This document shows positions 11,258 through 22,965 of a stretch of DNA of 64,000 bases, piece after piece. The position numbers were made by a program, and so were the translations under genes. Each line of letters begins with the position of its first letter. Position 1 is the stretch's first letter. Source of the stretch: Pseudisothecium myosuroides (lineage: Eukaryota > Streptophyta > Bryopsida > Hypnales > Lembophyllaceae); assembly GCA_951799445.1 (NCBI GenBank), contig OX637296.1, positions 2,108,001-2,172,000 on the forward strand, read 5' to 3'. The notes beneath the pieces are model-generated. The model saw nothing but the letters and a program-made list of their open reading frames with translations, ran no database searches and was not told the DNA's origin.

Positions 11258-14200
11258 AGACTTAGGGGTATTTTTTTTTCTAAAATTGAAAAAAACTAAA
11301 TATTTGTAACATTACACGGTAATTTTCACACCATAACATTTCAACTATAAATTTAAACCATAAATTGTACGTCATTAGTTGCATAGAAAGCAACTTAGCC
11401 CTAGTTTATTTTTATTAGAAAAAAAACATTAATAAAGATGCCCTTGTGGATGAAGGAATACACAAATTAACTAAATATACAAAAGAAATTATAAACTAAC
11501 TTGAGCATGGAAACAACTCTTTGTCTTTGAAAAGGTCTAATTTATTTTTATTAAAATAATGCAATTGTGGGGGTACAGACAGTCAAATTATTTCAAGCAA
11601 AAGTTGTGGCTACATTCATATGCCTTCATTTCATGGTTTGTCGTATGACATTATAATTTATATTGATTCTATGTCCATGTTGTATTTTCATTTTATGGCT
11701 TTAGTCATTTGGCTTCAAATTTGAAGCCAAATATTAAAATCCTATACCCAAATCGTAGCTTTATTTCATAGCTTTAATTAGTTGAAGCTTCACTTTATGA
11801 TTTTAATTGTGTAGCCTCAAAATCCATGACCAAGTTGTGCCTATTTGTCTCTTTAGACCTAGTGCACCATATATTTGTCAATGCAAACATACATTACTGT
11901 ACATTGGCTAAATTGGGTTCAATGACCTAAAGTTTGTTATTGGATTATTAATAATTTTGCTAGTTTGAATTCTTCTTATAGAATAAATTTAATCATTTTT
12001 ATTAAAATTAATAAATGAATTTTAGATGTGATAATTTAATAGATGTTTAACTTACGAGGTATAAATGCCTTTTTATATAGTTTCACTCAAATATTTTATT
12101 GTAAGCATACAAATGATATTCAATTTGGCACATTATCTTGCAAATCTTTTCCTATAATGACAATCTTGAAAAAAATAATAAATAAGATATTCACCCAATT
12201 TTGCAAAAATTGTTGACAATGCACCAAAAATGCATATTTTAGGTGACCCAAAAATGGTATCCTTGGAAGAAAGGAATTAACTTGTACATTTTGATTTAGG
12301 ATAAATTTGAGACCTTTTGTATTTATTATAAACCATTGCAAATGTGTTGTGTGCATCCCAAGGCTTTAAATTTGGTCAAGTTAAAAGGATTTTCACAAGA
12401 TTTCATAAGAAGATTGTTACTGACAAACTTCAATTTGTGGCGTTTCAACATTTTGACGTTTTAATCTATGAGCAACTTGTGAATGTACATCTGAGCAAAG
12501 TTTATAGTACATCCATCATATAGTATAGAATTTTTGATTGTGAATTTTTGACCATACAAAGTAAATTTAAAAAAAAAATTGCTCTATAAATGTTTGCATC
12601 ATTTGAAATTGTTTTGTGATTAATTTATTTTTGCTTTCATCATTCCTTGGCATTAGTGTTTCAAAAGGTTGTCTTTTTTAATGAATGTGCATTCACTCCA
12701 TGTCAAAAGAATTCAAGAAGTCCTTTATTTTCATAAAAAAGAAGAAGAAGAGAGAATTCAAGTAATCTAGTATTAATATTGTCCATTACTACATACAATT
12801 AATTAAATCTCTCTATATACAATTGCTAATTTTTTAAATACCTCCAATAATACCAAATTCATGTTCATATTCACCTTCATACATTTTTAAAAATCAGGGT
12901 TAAATAATTCACAGATTTCAATTTCTACATTTCAAGAAAATGTTAAAAAAGAAAGCCCTCAATTACATACACTTCCACTTTGTATTCCTTTCTACAAATC
13001 ACCTCTTAAACAATATCTAGTATAAGTTCAATTCTTTCACAAGAAAGCAGGTTTGAGATTACAAAGTATTTTGAACAATGCAAAAATACAAGTTGATCCA
13101 AATTAGGATATATTTTTTTGGGATAGAATATACATAATGTTACATGCAACATATGTCTTGAGTTAGTCAATGACAAATTCATTACAGGTATTGGGGTAAT
13201 TCAAATCAAATTTCCATCTTTGATTGATAAATATGTCACTTTATTGGATGTGAAGGTTTAGTCCTTTACCACCTATTGACTCTCTTTGACACATTGGCAT
13301 CCACATAATAGACATTTTTTGAATTGAAATGGTCAAATATTAGCCCCATATTGACCAAGAATTGTTAATATTAATGATGGTTCTCTTCTAAAAGATAATT
13401 TTATTGCTACATGGATATAGATAGTACTGTCTACCTTTGAAAGAATAAATAATTTAGTCTATTCTAAGCCTTTTTCATATCCTTTCAAAATACTTTATAG
13501 TAGGTGAGGTGTCTCTTAACACTCTTGATTGCAATATATTTTTTGTAGGCGATATATAGTTCACTTTAATAATTTTGAATGTGTCAGACTTGGTCCCTTC
13601 AAATTTGAGTAACATTTGCCATTCATTATTTCAAAAAATACTAGCTACTTGATTGTTCCTCTTTGACTATAAAAGTAGTCAATCCACTTGTTTTACTTAT
13701 TAGAATTGATCAAAAGTCATAGAAAACCATGTTGAGAGGATTTCATATGTAGAATGGAATATAGTTTTGATAAGTATCATACAAGCCATTTATATAATTA
13801 AAGAGCTTAAAAAATTAAATTTTTTGAAGCTTCTTTAAAATGTGCCTATAATATTAGAAAGGTGGTACTGGAGCACCAAACTTTGATGCTCTCATTTTGC
13901 GCCCAACTACCACCTTTTGGATAGTGCAAAGCCTTTGAGTTTGTAGTACATCAAACTCAATTCTATTTCTATGTTGTATATTTTGTTTCATTTAGAACTC
14001 AATATAAGACAATACTTTGTAAGCATGTGCTATTTTTTTACTATGATAAACTAATGCTAAATTTACAAATAAAATAAAGTGATTAAGTATGAATTGGTTA
14101 GAATCATGAGCAAATAGAGTATTGAGTTTTTCTCTATAGAAGAACATATTTTGTTTTCTACTTGTAGCTTGTATTGACACTAAAGTAATTGCACCAATAA

Positions 14201-14506
14201 TTGTCTACAAAAACACTTAAGTGTTTATAATTGTTTAATTGTTTTCATTTTTATTAGATTTTTTGGCATTTGAAGGAGCTTCCAAATTCCCTTACCTTGT
14301 GTGTTGAACATTATAAAATAAATTACAAATGTTTAAGTGCTAATATTTCTATACCCAAAATCCACCATAGACTTGAAGATGGTTTATATTTTAGGCCAAA
14401 ATGAAGATGAGATGATTCTAGTATTTGGGTTTAAATCAAATTGTATTGTTCACACTAATAGAAATTAATTTTTATAGTACCAAGCTACAATGTCAAAAGG
14501 CAATAT
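11258..14506. other. Long AT-rich stretch without recognisable features
   Basis: About 3.2 kb. No ORF worth calling, no RNA gene and no clear repeat boundary. A short 'taatttatttttattaraa' phrase occurs twice (near 11405 and 11530) without clear structure. Confidence 0.5.
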
Positions 14507-14720
14507 CACTACAAGAGAAAGGGGTGGTTTAAGTGAGTTTTTAAGTATAGTCCTAGATACATGATTTTAAGTATTGACCTTTAAAGAGATTTTTGGCAAA
14601 ATTTTACTTAAAACTCATGTGTTTTAAGTAAAATTTTGCCAAAAATTTCCTTAAAGGTCATTACATAAAATCATGTGTCTAGGACTAAACTTACTTAAAA
14701 CACTCCTTTCTCTTGTAGTG
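14507..14720. mobile_element. CACTA-type MITE (214 bp), nearly perfect foldback
   Basis: Termini CACTACAAGAGAAAGG and CCTTTCTCTTGTAGTG, with inverted similarity running to a centre near 14620. ATAT lies on both sides, so the target duplication may be 2-4 bp. A truncated relative sits at 59299-59405. Transcription through it would give a long hairpin RNA. Confidence 0.85.
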
Positions 14721-15196
14721 ATATGAGCACCAAGATTTTAAAAAAATATGTCCACAATGATTGTAATTAAGTCATTGTAGACACATTCTTTCTACTACTT
14801 CTATTATTCATACATGATTTGGCACCAAGCCCTAGCATTGTAGCTTTGTGTTCCAAACCATGATCCTACATCATAATCTCCAAACTAGATCTTCCATCAT
14901 AGTTGGGGTTATTATTGTGTTTTCTATAAATTATAACTTTGCCTCTTTGTTTTGATCCAAAAAAATATCCAAAATAAACGATATCATATACAAGATAGTT
15001 AAAATAAAAAGTCTAAAATTAGTTCAGGTTCTAAAAGCATCCTCCATCACAAAGATACATATTAAACTCTTCAAAGTAGATCTAATGCACCTTTCATTTG
15101 TCATTTAACATAAATTTATCCAAGAATATTTGAAAAGTGGACATCCTTCAAAAAACTAGATCACCCATTTAAGGGACAATTGTAGCACTTCCTCCC
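14721..15196. other. AT-rich stretch, nothing recognised
   Basis: No gene, RNA or repeat end seen. Confidence 0.5.
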
Positions 15197-16087
15197 TTAA
15201 CTTCTAAGTCCCAAGGTAATTTTTTTGGTCAAAAAACACTTAAAATTGCCATTTTTGTTGTGTTTGCCAAAGAAAACAATAAAAACATTTTTCCTAGAAT
15301 CTAACCATAGGATCTTGTACTTGACTTGTCTTAGAGATCATGTGGTAAAAATTTCATGAAGTTTGACCGTATCAATTGGAAGATATTAGCATTCAAAGTT
15401 GGAAAAAAAATTTGAATGTTGTCTTCTAATTTTAAATGACTTTGACCGCCATTTGTAGAATTTTTTTGCACTATATGTTTCAAATTAAAAAAAGTTATGT
15501 TGAAGAATTGAGTTGAAGGTCTAGGAATTTTTTTTAAAGCAAAAACATTTTCATTCTTTAAAAAATCGTTAAGCAGGATTAGGTCTAAGATTGAACAGAA
15601 AACTAAATTGATCTAAGAAGGAATTGAAACACATTCTCAATGGTGAGATTGTTCTAGCAAGCATATTTAACCTTGTTTCACAAAAATTCTTGAAAATTTG
15701 TGAAATTTGCATTAAAAAATGAATCCTACATGTTATTTTTTGAAGAAAATGTTTAGATTACCTCCAAAACAAGATTGTCTATAACTTTTTCATTACTATT
15801 CCAAATCGAATGAATGAAAGCTTCACATGTAGACAAAAATATAATATTTTTGGAAAAAAATTATGTTTAAAAAAAAATTATTGTTGCCTACCGACCTCTC
15901 TTTTCGGCTTATTGTGCCAAGACTTTGTTCTTGACCACTAATTGAAGTAAAAATTTAACCCCAAGAAGCTTATATATTTTTCTAGCTTTACAAAAGGTTT
16001 AAAAAAAAAATGAATATTGAGACCATATGAGCCTACCCAAAGTTGCATTTTTGGCCTCTATAGGGCCAATGGGACTTTAGGGGTTAA
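15197..16087 (+). mobile_element. TTAA element family A, complete (891 bp)
   Basis: TTAA at 15197-15200 and 16084-16087; ends TTAACTTCTAAGTCCCA and GGGACTTTAGGGGTTAA. The right-end hairpin has the altered arms TTGGCC and GGCCAA (about 16049-16069) in place of GTCCC/GGGAC. Both arms changed, so pairing is kept. Interior collinear with the copies at 8396 and 51066. Confidence 0.88.
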
Positions 16088-16419
16088 AAGAAGCCCAAAT
16101 TCTAACCACAACATGGTGTGTTTTGTATAGTTGGCATTGACGGTGCATGGTTGACGTCTATATGAGCAATAAAGTTTGTATTCATGTTGAGTCAGATCAA
16201 ATGACATATGGCATTTCCAATTTGAATCATCATTACACCTTGTACATGTCTCAAATACAACTACATAATGGTTACGTATTATGCGTTTGTAGTGTTATAT
16301 TTGAGCATGATTAGATTTTGTTGTTCAAATGACATCCAAGTGAAAAGGTGCTAATTGTTGCTATATCCATCCAATTCTCATTCCTCAATGTCTTGCCCTA
16401 TTTTATTCCGTATTTTGCA
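16088..16419. other. Mixed-composition stretch, nothing recognised
   Basis: Transition between the A element and the GC-rich island. No feature supported. Confidence 0.4.
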
Positions 16420-17490
16420 TTGTATGAATCGAATCGGGACCCATAACAACTCCGGTTCCCCCACATGAGCTTACCTTTGAGAGTTCCCTTTCTTTTAACA
16501 ACTGAATTAACTTACCCTGTGAAGGGAAGGGGAAGTTTAAGAGTGGCAGATCCTACTGCTTGATGCCTCCGTCGCCTCGTGGCGGCCCGACTGAAGAAGT
16601 AGTCTCACTGTAATTGATGCCAAGTGATGATCGAGAATCCGCTGCTGCAGCAGCCAGCTTCTTAGCTAGCTTCGGAGGAGCCCTCCGTCTGTCCTTCCGT
16701 AGACTTCGCCTTAAGTTCGCCTACTTCGTGTGGAGATGCCAAAGCGGCTCATAAGTGCGGGTGAATCTCTGCGACGCTCTGAGCAGATCTCTGCAAATGG
16801 TTGTTTAATATGAGGGTGGGACCAGGAAAGGCCGGCTTTGACCTTGAGGTCGTGGACTGGCCCCGACCTGGCTCGATCAGGCCCTGCCAGTCCAAGGGCC
16901 CAGGCAGGCGCACATGTTCCGCCATTGCAGTTACAGGAACTCAGTTATATGGAGTTCTGAAGGCAGGGTCTAAGCTTAACAGTAGGTAGACCCCCCACTC
17001 CACCCGCTTCAGAGCTAGAGCTCCATCCCAGGAGCAAGTACAACACTATCTTACGACTTTGCCTTCCCTTAACTTACTCCAAGTCTAAGTTAAGTTACAA
17101 CGCACCCCACCCCGACTACCTTCGAATCATATCATTCAGACTTCAGAGGTTCAGACCTCCTTCTGAGCGGCCGGCCGGACTGCAGAGACTCCTCGTAATG
17201 CAGTAGGTGAGAATGTTTGGTTGCTTCCTCAAGATTTGTCCTCTGCAAGTGTCGATCATCCAATTCAACGGACTGCAACGAAGGGACACTAACTTACAGT
17301 ACAGTACAGTGGAATTGGGCATTGCAAAGCAAATCGCGGAGGAATGGATGGAGAGAGGATCGAAGAAAGAACTCGCCGGATTTGGAACACGGGGAGTATG
17401 GAATACAGGCTTTCACCCAAATGCGCCCCTATCTACACTAGTCCAACATTGCAGCATTGGAGAGGGGAAGCCCCCATTGTGTTGCTTCTT
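16420..17490. other. GC-rich island 1, unidentified
   Basis: Base composition jumps from strongly AT-rich to roughly balanced or GC-rich. The island contains GCTGCTGCAG, GGCCGGCCGG, CCGTCTGTCCTTCCG and many CpGs, so it has not decayed like the surrounding DNA. Overlapping short frames occur on both strands (longest about 104 codons at 17207-17521) but none gives a recognisable protein. It could be promoter or untranslated sequence of a host gene, a young element, or a gene remnant. Confidence 0.4.
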
Positions 17491-17491
17491 T

Positions 17492-17568
17492 CCAATTGCA
17501 TCCTTGTGTACATCTATCTAACAATTTGGGGTCTGAAATATGAGAGGTGTAGATAGGGATGCAATTGG
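17492..17568. repeat. Short inverted repeat (12-bp arms)
   Basis: CCAATTGCATCC (17492-17503) pairs perfectly with GGATGCAATTGG (17557-17568). The motif TAGATAGGGATGCAATTGG next to the right arm recurs, reverse-complemented, inside the MITE at 49020, so both may belong to one family. Confidence 0.6.
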
Positions 17569-17724
17569 GGCTATTGTTTGACGTAGTGAGATTGCGACTT
17601 TTGAGAATATTTGGAAGGCTCTACAGTGCCCTAAAAAAAAGGTTGACGCCCCTTTTTTGGACCCTTTAGTTTTCTTGGCATTACTCAAAATGTAGTTGAC
17701 ATGTTTTGTTTCCCTCAATCAACA

Positions 17725-17744
17725 CCCTAAACCCTAAACCCTAA
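17725..17744 (+). repeat. Short interstitial telomere-type repeat
   Basis: Two complete CCCTAAA units plus CCCTAA, i.e. the Arabidopsis-type plant telomere repeat in the C-rich strand. Too short to be a fused telomere. It may be a telo-box as found near plant promoters, or a double-strand-break repair scar. It is the best clue to lineage in the window. Confidence 0.85.
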
Positions 17745-20099
17745 CAGACAATTCAACTCAAGCATACCAAATTTCAAGTTTAAAAAAAAACATAACTCCA
17801 TTTTGGGTGAATTATTTTAATTTTTTTTTCATGGTTTTACAGAAAAATTCACAAAAAAAAATCGGTGATGAATTTTTTTAATTTGATTGTAGAGGTATGT
17901 AAGAAACGTCCATACACACATCTTTCCTTCAACAAGCATCTCCAAAAAAAATTCACAATTCTCTCTATTTTTGGCTTGAATATCAGTGTCAATAGTGCCC
18001 CCATTTTTTGTTTTGTTTTGATAACAAATGGAAACAAGCCATAAACCATTGTGCCCAAATTTTTGAAAATTCATATCTCTTAGACTTTAAACAAACATAT
18101 ATCTCTAACTTTAACAACAAAAAAAAGATGCTAATAAAGACAAAATATTTGGCTTCTTTCTTTTGACTCTTGAAAACAAAACTATCTAGCTTAATAATTA
18201 TATATAGTACAGACAACTATATGAAGTCAAATTTTCTAAATTTTGAATTTAAATGTACACTTCTCCAATTTGCATCACAAATGTAGAAGCAATGTTTTGT
18301 TTTGATCCTTTAAATGGCCTATTTCAACATTTATAGATATAAAAATATTTTTGCAACAAAAATATATCCTAAAAGTCATAAATATCACCCTCTTTTTGGT
18401 CCCTATTTTTTCTTATTCCATATTGCAATTGAGTTTTTATGCCAACTTGTATTTTTCTAAAACGACAAGAAGTCAAGATTGCCCACAATTTAATCACATT
18501 GGGTTGTCTTCTTTGTAAAATGAGGTTTAGCAGGTTCTACCCTTGCAAAAAGAAGGGATCAACCACAAATTTGCTCCTTTAATTGAATAAGAATGCAAAC
18601 ACAATGTAGAATAAGAAAAAAAATTAGGATTCATATACAACGTGACATTTCATGACTAAAAGATAATTCTCATGACAAATGCAAAAGATTTCACTCTTAC
18701 ATTTGGCACTAATAAGAAGAAACTTTGAGATCCTATATCATGTTTTGTATTTTATATTTTGTATTGTGTTTGGTTAGTTGTTTGATGGAAGTAAAAGCAA
18801 AATCTAAAAATTTGTATGGACGAATATAAACCACTAAATCAAACACAAATAGAAAAAAGTCTTCGGCACCATATTTACAAATTGGTGTTGTAAGACCTCT
18901 TTTCTACTCAAAAAATTAGAAAAGTTAGTCCTCAAACAACATTTGGTATATAGCTTTATGAAGACAGCATCTCAAAAGCTTAATATACACTACATTTGAA
19001 CTAGTTTTCTATCAAGTTTTTCTAGGTATGAGCTTAAATACAACAATAATATTTGTGATGTTTATCACTATTATTTTTTCAATTTTTATTAAAATACTAT
19101 TCAAAAAAATTACTTCAAAGATCACATAAATTATTCATTTATTAATAAAAAATAAAAAATCTAAGATATAGATTATTCCATTGAAAAAATATCAATGCAT
19201 GGAAGAATAAATGAAATTTGACAAAGTGAGAATATAATTTTTTCCTTGAATCCCTAAAAATCCATGTGTTAAAAATCAGCAAATACTTACAAAATTGCTA
19301 AGAATCAATACTTTTTAAAATAAGCCATTAACCAAATTTTATAATTAAAAATAAGCCATAAAAAATTAGGTTACCAAATTTTTAGAATTTGTAACCTTGG
19401 GATCTCATTTTTGACTAGTATTGAGTTTACATATAAAAATTTCGATTTGAAAGAAATATATGCACGAGAACAAAGCTTACAAAGTAGAGCAAAATGTTTT
19501 TAAAATATGCTTGATTACACCCCACTATCTAACCATGTTAGAGTGCATACTCCCATTTCTTTTCGTGTAATTCTTCTCTCATTCATGCGACACAAAACTG
19601 AAAAGACAAGTATAACTAGCCTAGATATATTTAGATTTCGGAGCTAAGAGAGGTTTTTTTTCCATTGCATTGTAACTTGATTATGTGGTGGTTTGCAACG
19701 AAGGTAATCGACACTATTTGTGACACTTGACTATTTGTGATGCTCTAGTGAATGACCTATTATGGCCATGCAAGAAGTACAAATGCGCCACTTTTGAATA
19801 AATGAGCTAATGACATTGTTGATGGTGTGAAAGTGGCACATTTTAGGTGAGCAAGTGACGCTTTGAAATTGACTTAGTGGCCACAATAGGGGGTCTTGTT
19901 CCTTTTGGGGATAATCTATCTATGAACGTAGCTCCTTTTGGGCTTGAACATTGTGGCCATTTGAGGAAAATATTGTGATCATTATGGGTGTAATTCTTGT
20001 TGTTTTAGAGTTGCCCTGGTGGCATTTATGGGCTTTTGGGGTTGATCACTTTGAAAATCTATACCCAATTCATCCTATTTTGGAAAACTAAATTCTCAA
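17745..20099. other. AT-rich stretch without recognisable features
   Basis: About 2.3 kb; small overlapping frames near 17830-18216 are low-complexity. No gene, RNA or repeat end supported. Confidence 0.5.
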
Positions 20100-20385
20100 T
20101 TGGTATCCCACTTGTCCACCTAAGGTGGGCACCTCCAAATGCGCCATTGTTCCTAAACCTCCATCTTCACTATGTGTGTGCAGCTCCAAAATCAAATATG
20201 TACCTACTGTAAAAAAAATGCTTTTAGAACCAAACTTTGTTCCTTCATAACTTTTGCATATAGTATCTAAATGTCACATTCTTTGGTGCATTGGAACCTC
20301 CTTTCACTTGCCAATAAGCAAATATAAAATTTGAACAGTCTAATAATAGTAATTAGGCACAGTAGCAATTAGTGGCAGGTTTTGG
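20100..20385 (+). repeat. Dispersed repeat K, copy 1
   Basis: Collinear with 52185-52440: shared phrases include 'catcactrtgtrtg', 'ccaaatgt.gcattctttggtg', 'cctttcacttgccaa.aag' and 'caatagtaa.taggcac'. Part of it (about 20163-20250) also matches the reverse complement of 52001-52085, so the unit contains an inverted repeat. Class unknown; no coding capacity. Confidence 0.7.
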
Positions 20386-21608
20386 GGGCTCCCTACCAGT
20401 TATGGACCCCAGACTGATTCTTTCCCAATTCCCACCCCTTGAAGTGGTCCGATCGCCAATTGTGGCCCCAATCGGGTCTGCAGTTCCCTTGGGTGTCCTT
20501 CCCATCCCATTCCATTGCCATTTTCTGATTTTGAACATGGTGGGGTGCTGGGGTTCACCGTGGTGGGTCTGGCAATGAAGCTGTGACTGAAGAAATCAGC
20601 AGAAGGTTAGTTCAACTATCTGCCAACTGAGGGTGCAGTGGCAGCAGCGGAGATTGCTGGGGATCTGAATTTGGAAAGTCAAATGGCAGCAGCAGCAGGG
20701 AAGGGAAGGGAAGTTCAGGGCCGGGCAGCCCAGCCCAGCCATGGAGGGACTGAGAGAGGGCCTCGCTTCAGTTCAGTTGGCCAAGATTCACATTCAGTGC
20801 AAGATTGACCCCGCAGCTGGCTCAGCTGTTGACTGGGCGGGGCAGGCAAGGCAGGGCAACTGAAGGCAGGGCAGGGCCGGTACTTGCCGAAGGAGCCAAG
20901 GTTCGACTACAGTACGAGTTCTAACTTAATAACTTTGAAGGCATTGCAAGGACGGAAGGACGGAAGGACTGAGCTGCTTCTGAAGCCCAACGAACCATCT
21001 GGGGAATGGATGGAACTATTGAAGTTAACTGAATGAAATTCAGGACGGTAAGTATTACTCCGTAGTTCGATCAGGAAGGGAACTGAGGGGAAGGCCGTCT
21101 GTCTGTCCATCCGTCCCGGGGCTGGCCTGAAGGGGCCTGAGGAACTGATCCTCCCTCCCTCCCTCAGCTCAGGCCTCAGGCCTCAGCAGGGCTCCGTCAG
21201 GTCTGCGTGTCTGCTTCTGACATGTGAGGCGCATGGTCTGAGATGCTTCTCCTCATAATGACTGCTGCAAGAGAAGCCCGGCCTCAGGTGCAAGATTGTG
21301 CCCAGAAAGCTGTTCAAGATTGTGCGCCTACCTGCTCAGCTCCGCTGAGTCCGCGCAAATCAGCTCCGCTTGCCCTGCTCAGACTCCAGACGAGACCCAG
21401 ATGATCTCGATCATATAATGCAGCTGCCTGGAGCCCAAGAACCCTTTCAACCCCAGGATCCAATCAATGCATTTACGAGCAGAAGCGGAGATGCTGCTGC
21501 TGCTAGCTACTGATAGTGCTGAGTGCTGCTAGTGGACCTGGCCATGGGAGGACCGGACGTACATGCCTTATTACAACCCTAGCTTATTAACCTAACTCCG
21601 GAGGTAAG
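20386..21608. other. GC-rich island 2, unidentified
   Basis: GC-rich with short-repeat flavour: CAGCAGCAGCAGG, GGGAAGGGAAGGGAAG, CCTCCCTCCCTCC and GGCAGGGCAGGG. Short frames on both strands, none recognisable. Starts abruptly at the right edge of repeat K and ends at the J element. Confidence 0.4.
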
Positions 21609-21837
21609 TTAACCCTTGAACGACGCGGAGGACGTTTGGCGTCCGATGAATGACAAGAGAATCTCCTGTGTAGGACAGAAGTGTAACTATTCATCCTCCA
21701 AATTTTGTGGGGAAAGGGAGGATAATCTACAGTAGCTTGACTTCCAATGAGTGCTTTTGCATTATTTTAATCCAACAATCCACACGGTGACAAAACAGAT
21801 GATTTCCACGGTTATGAGCCCGTCGTTTAAGGGTTAA
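21609..21837. mobile_element. TTAA element family J, copy J1 (229 bp)
   Basis: TTAA at both ends (21609-21612, 21834-21837). Terminal repeats TTAACCCTTGAACGACG and CGTCGTTTAAGGGTTAA. A perfect hairpin GGACG-TTTGG-CGTCC sits just inside the left end (about 21628-21642). The outer flanks, CTCCGGAGGTAAGTTAA and TTAAGTTAGCTCCGG, are also partly inverted. Related ends occur at 37637, 37709 and 53340. Confidence 0.8.
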
Positions 21838-21924
21838 GTTAGCTCCGGCCAGGTCTGGGTCATACCGATGAACAAAACGGCAACCAATCCTTGGGTGGGT
21901 GCCTCTCAAAATACTCCAACATTT

Positions 21925-21990
21925 TTTATTTTTTATTTTTGACACAAATGATACATAATTTCATTGCTATGGCAATACTCCGGCTTTTGA
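21925..21990 (-). mobile_element. Probable second LINE 3' end
   Basis: T-rich run followed by 'tgacacaaatgatacataat' and 'ttcattgc', matching the 3' terminus of the LINE at 8361-8389 ('tgacacaaaagaaataagat' then 'ttcattgc'). Only this tail is recognisable; no reverse-transcriptase similarity was seen next to it. Confidence 0.5.
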
Positions 21991-22011
21991 CCCAGTTACA
22001 TAACCCCGGAA

Positions 22012-22965
22012 GAGCATCTGCAATGCATGCTCTGCAAATCAACCTTCTAAGAGCATCGCCAAAGTTGCTCCAAATGTGGCGCAGAGTCAGCCAATCATCA
22101 TGGGAGGTCAATTTAATTGCCCCACAACACACACGGCAAGGTTCAAAAGTTGCCCGGTCACAGCCAAATTTGACAAGGACACGGGCAAATGGAGAGCCTT
22201 GCCCGCGGCTCGCTAAGGGCTACTTTTGTCCTCATTTGCAAATTTCGAGGTACATTTTGCAAAATTCGAGGGACTTTTTCAATGTTCAAAGTCTTTGTCA
22301 TGTCGACATTGATGAGGTGATGCAAGGTGGTGCTATGGGGCTTGTTCATACCCGGTTCTCCGTGTTCCTATCCCCTGTTGCCGTGGGGCACATGCGAGAC
22401 ACACATGTTGGGTTCAATCAATTGCCATACCAAGTGCGGGCTGGGCGTCCCTTCTCCCTATCTCAGTTGTGAGAATGCCCTAAAGGCAAACACATAAGCA
22501 AAAAACAAGGCTTGCCCAATGAAAGGTCCTTTTTTCGACAAGGGCTCTCCAATGTGTGGTCGGTTTATAGTAGATTATGTGGTAGATGCATCTGCGATTG
22601 AAGATGAACAAGCCCTTTGGGTACTGTGTGGGCAATAAGCGACCTCCAATCTTGAGCATCTCCTTTGTTCTCAGGATTCGGACTCCCAATCAAGCTTTTG
22701 TAAATAGACTTTTCTACAAACGATTTGTAAAGTATGATTAGAAGCAAAGTCTTCGTCATGATGACCCAAGAATCTCAACTTCGCAAGACATTGAGAGGGG
22801 CAAGCCAAAAGACTAAAAATGTTGGTCCCGCAAGGTCGCATACTAAGGCTATGGAACTACAACCCCCCGTAATGGTTGTATTGAAGTGCTCATTTAATTA
22901 CAAATCATTTTTTAGATGGTATAGTGTTGTTACCGTCCATGCTAACGGAAGCATTGCAGATGCTC
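22012..22965. mobile_element. Element with 15-bp perfect terminal inverted repeat
   Basis: Begins GAGCATCTGCAATGC (22012-22026) and ends GCATTGCAGATGCTC (22951-22965). GAGCATC-type ends are common on plant MITEs. No clean target duplication is visible. The interior is less AT-rich than its surroundings, and most of the window's longest frame (193 codons, 21891-22472) lies in it, but that frame starts outside the element and matches nothing I know. Confidence 0.6.

Noticed and set aside
21891..22472. Longest open frame in the window (193 codons)
   Set aside because: It starts in T-rich LINE-tail sequence, crosses a transposon terminus, overlaps several opposite-strand frames and shows no recognisable motif.
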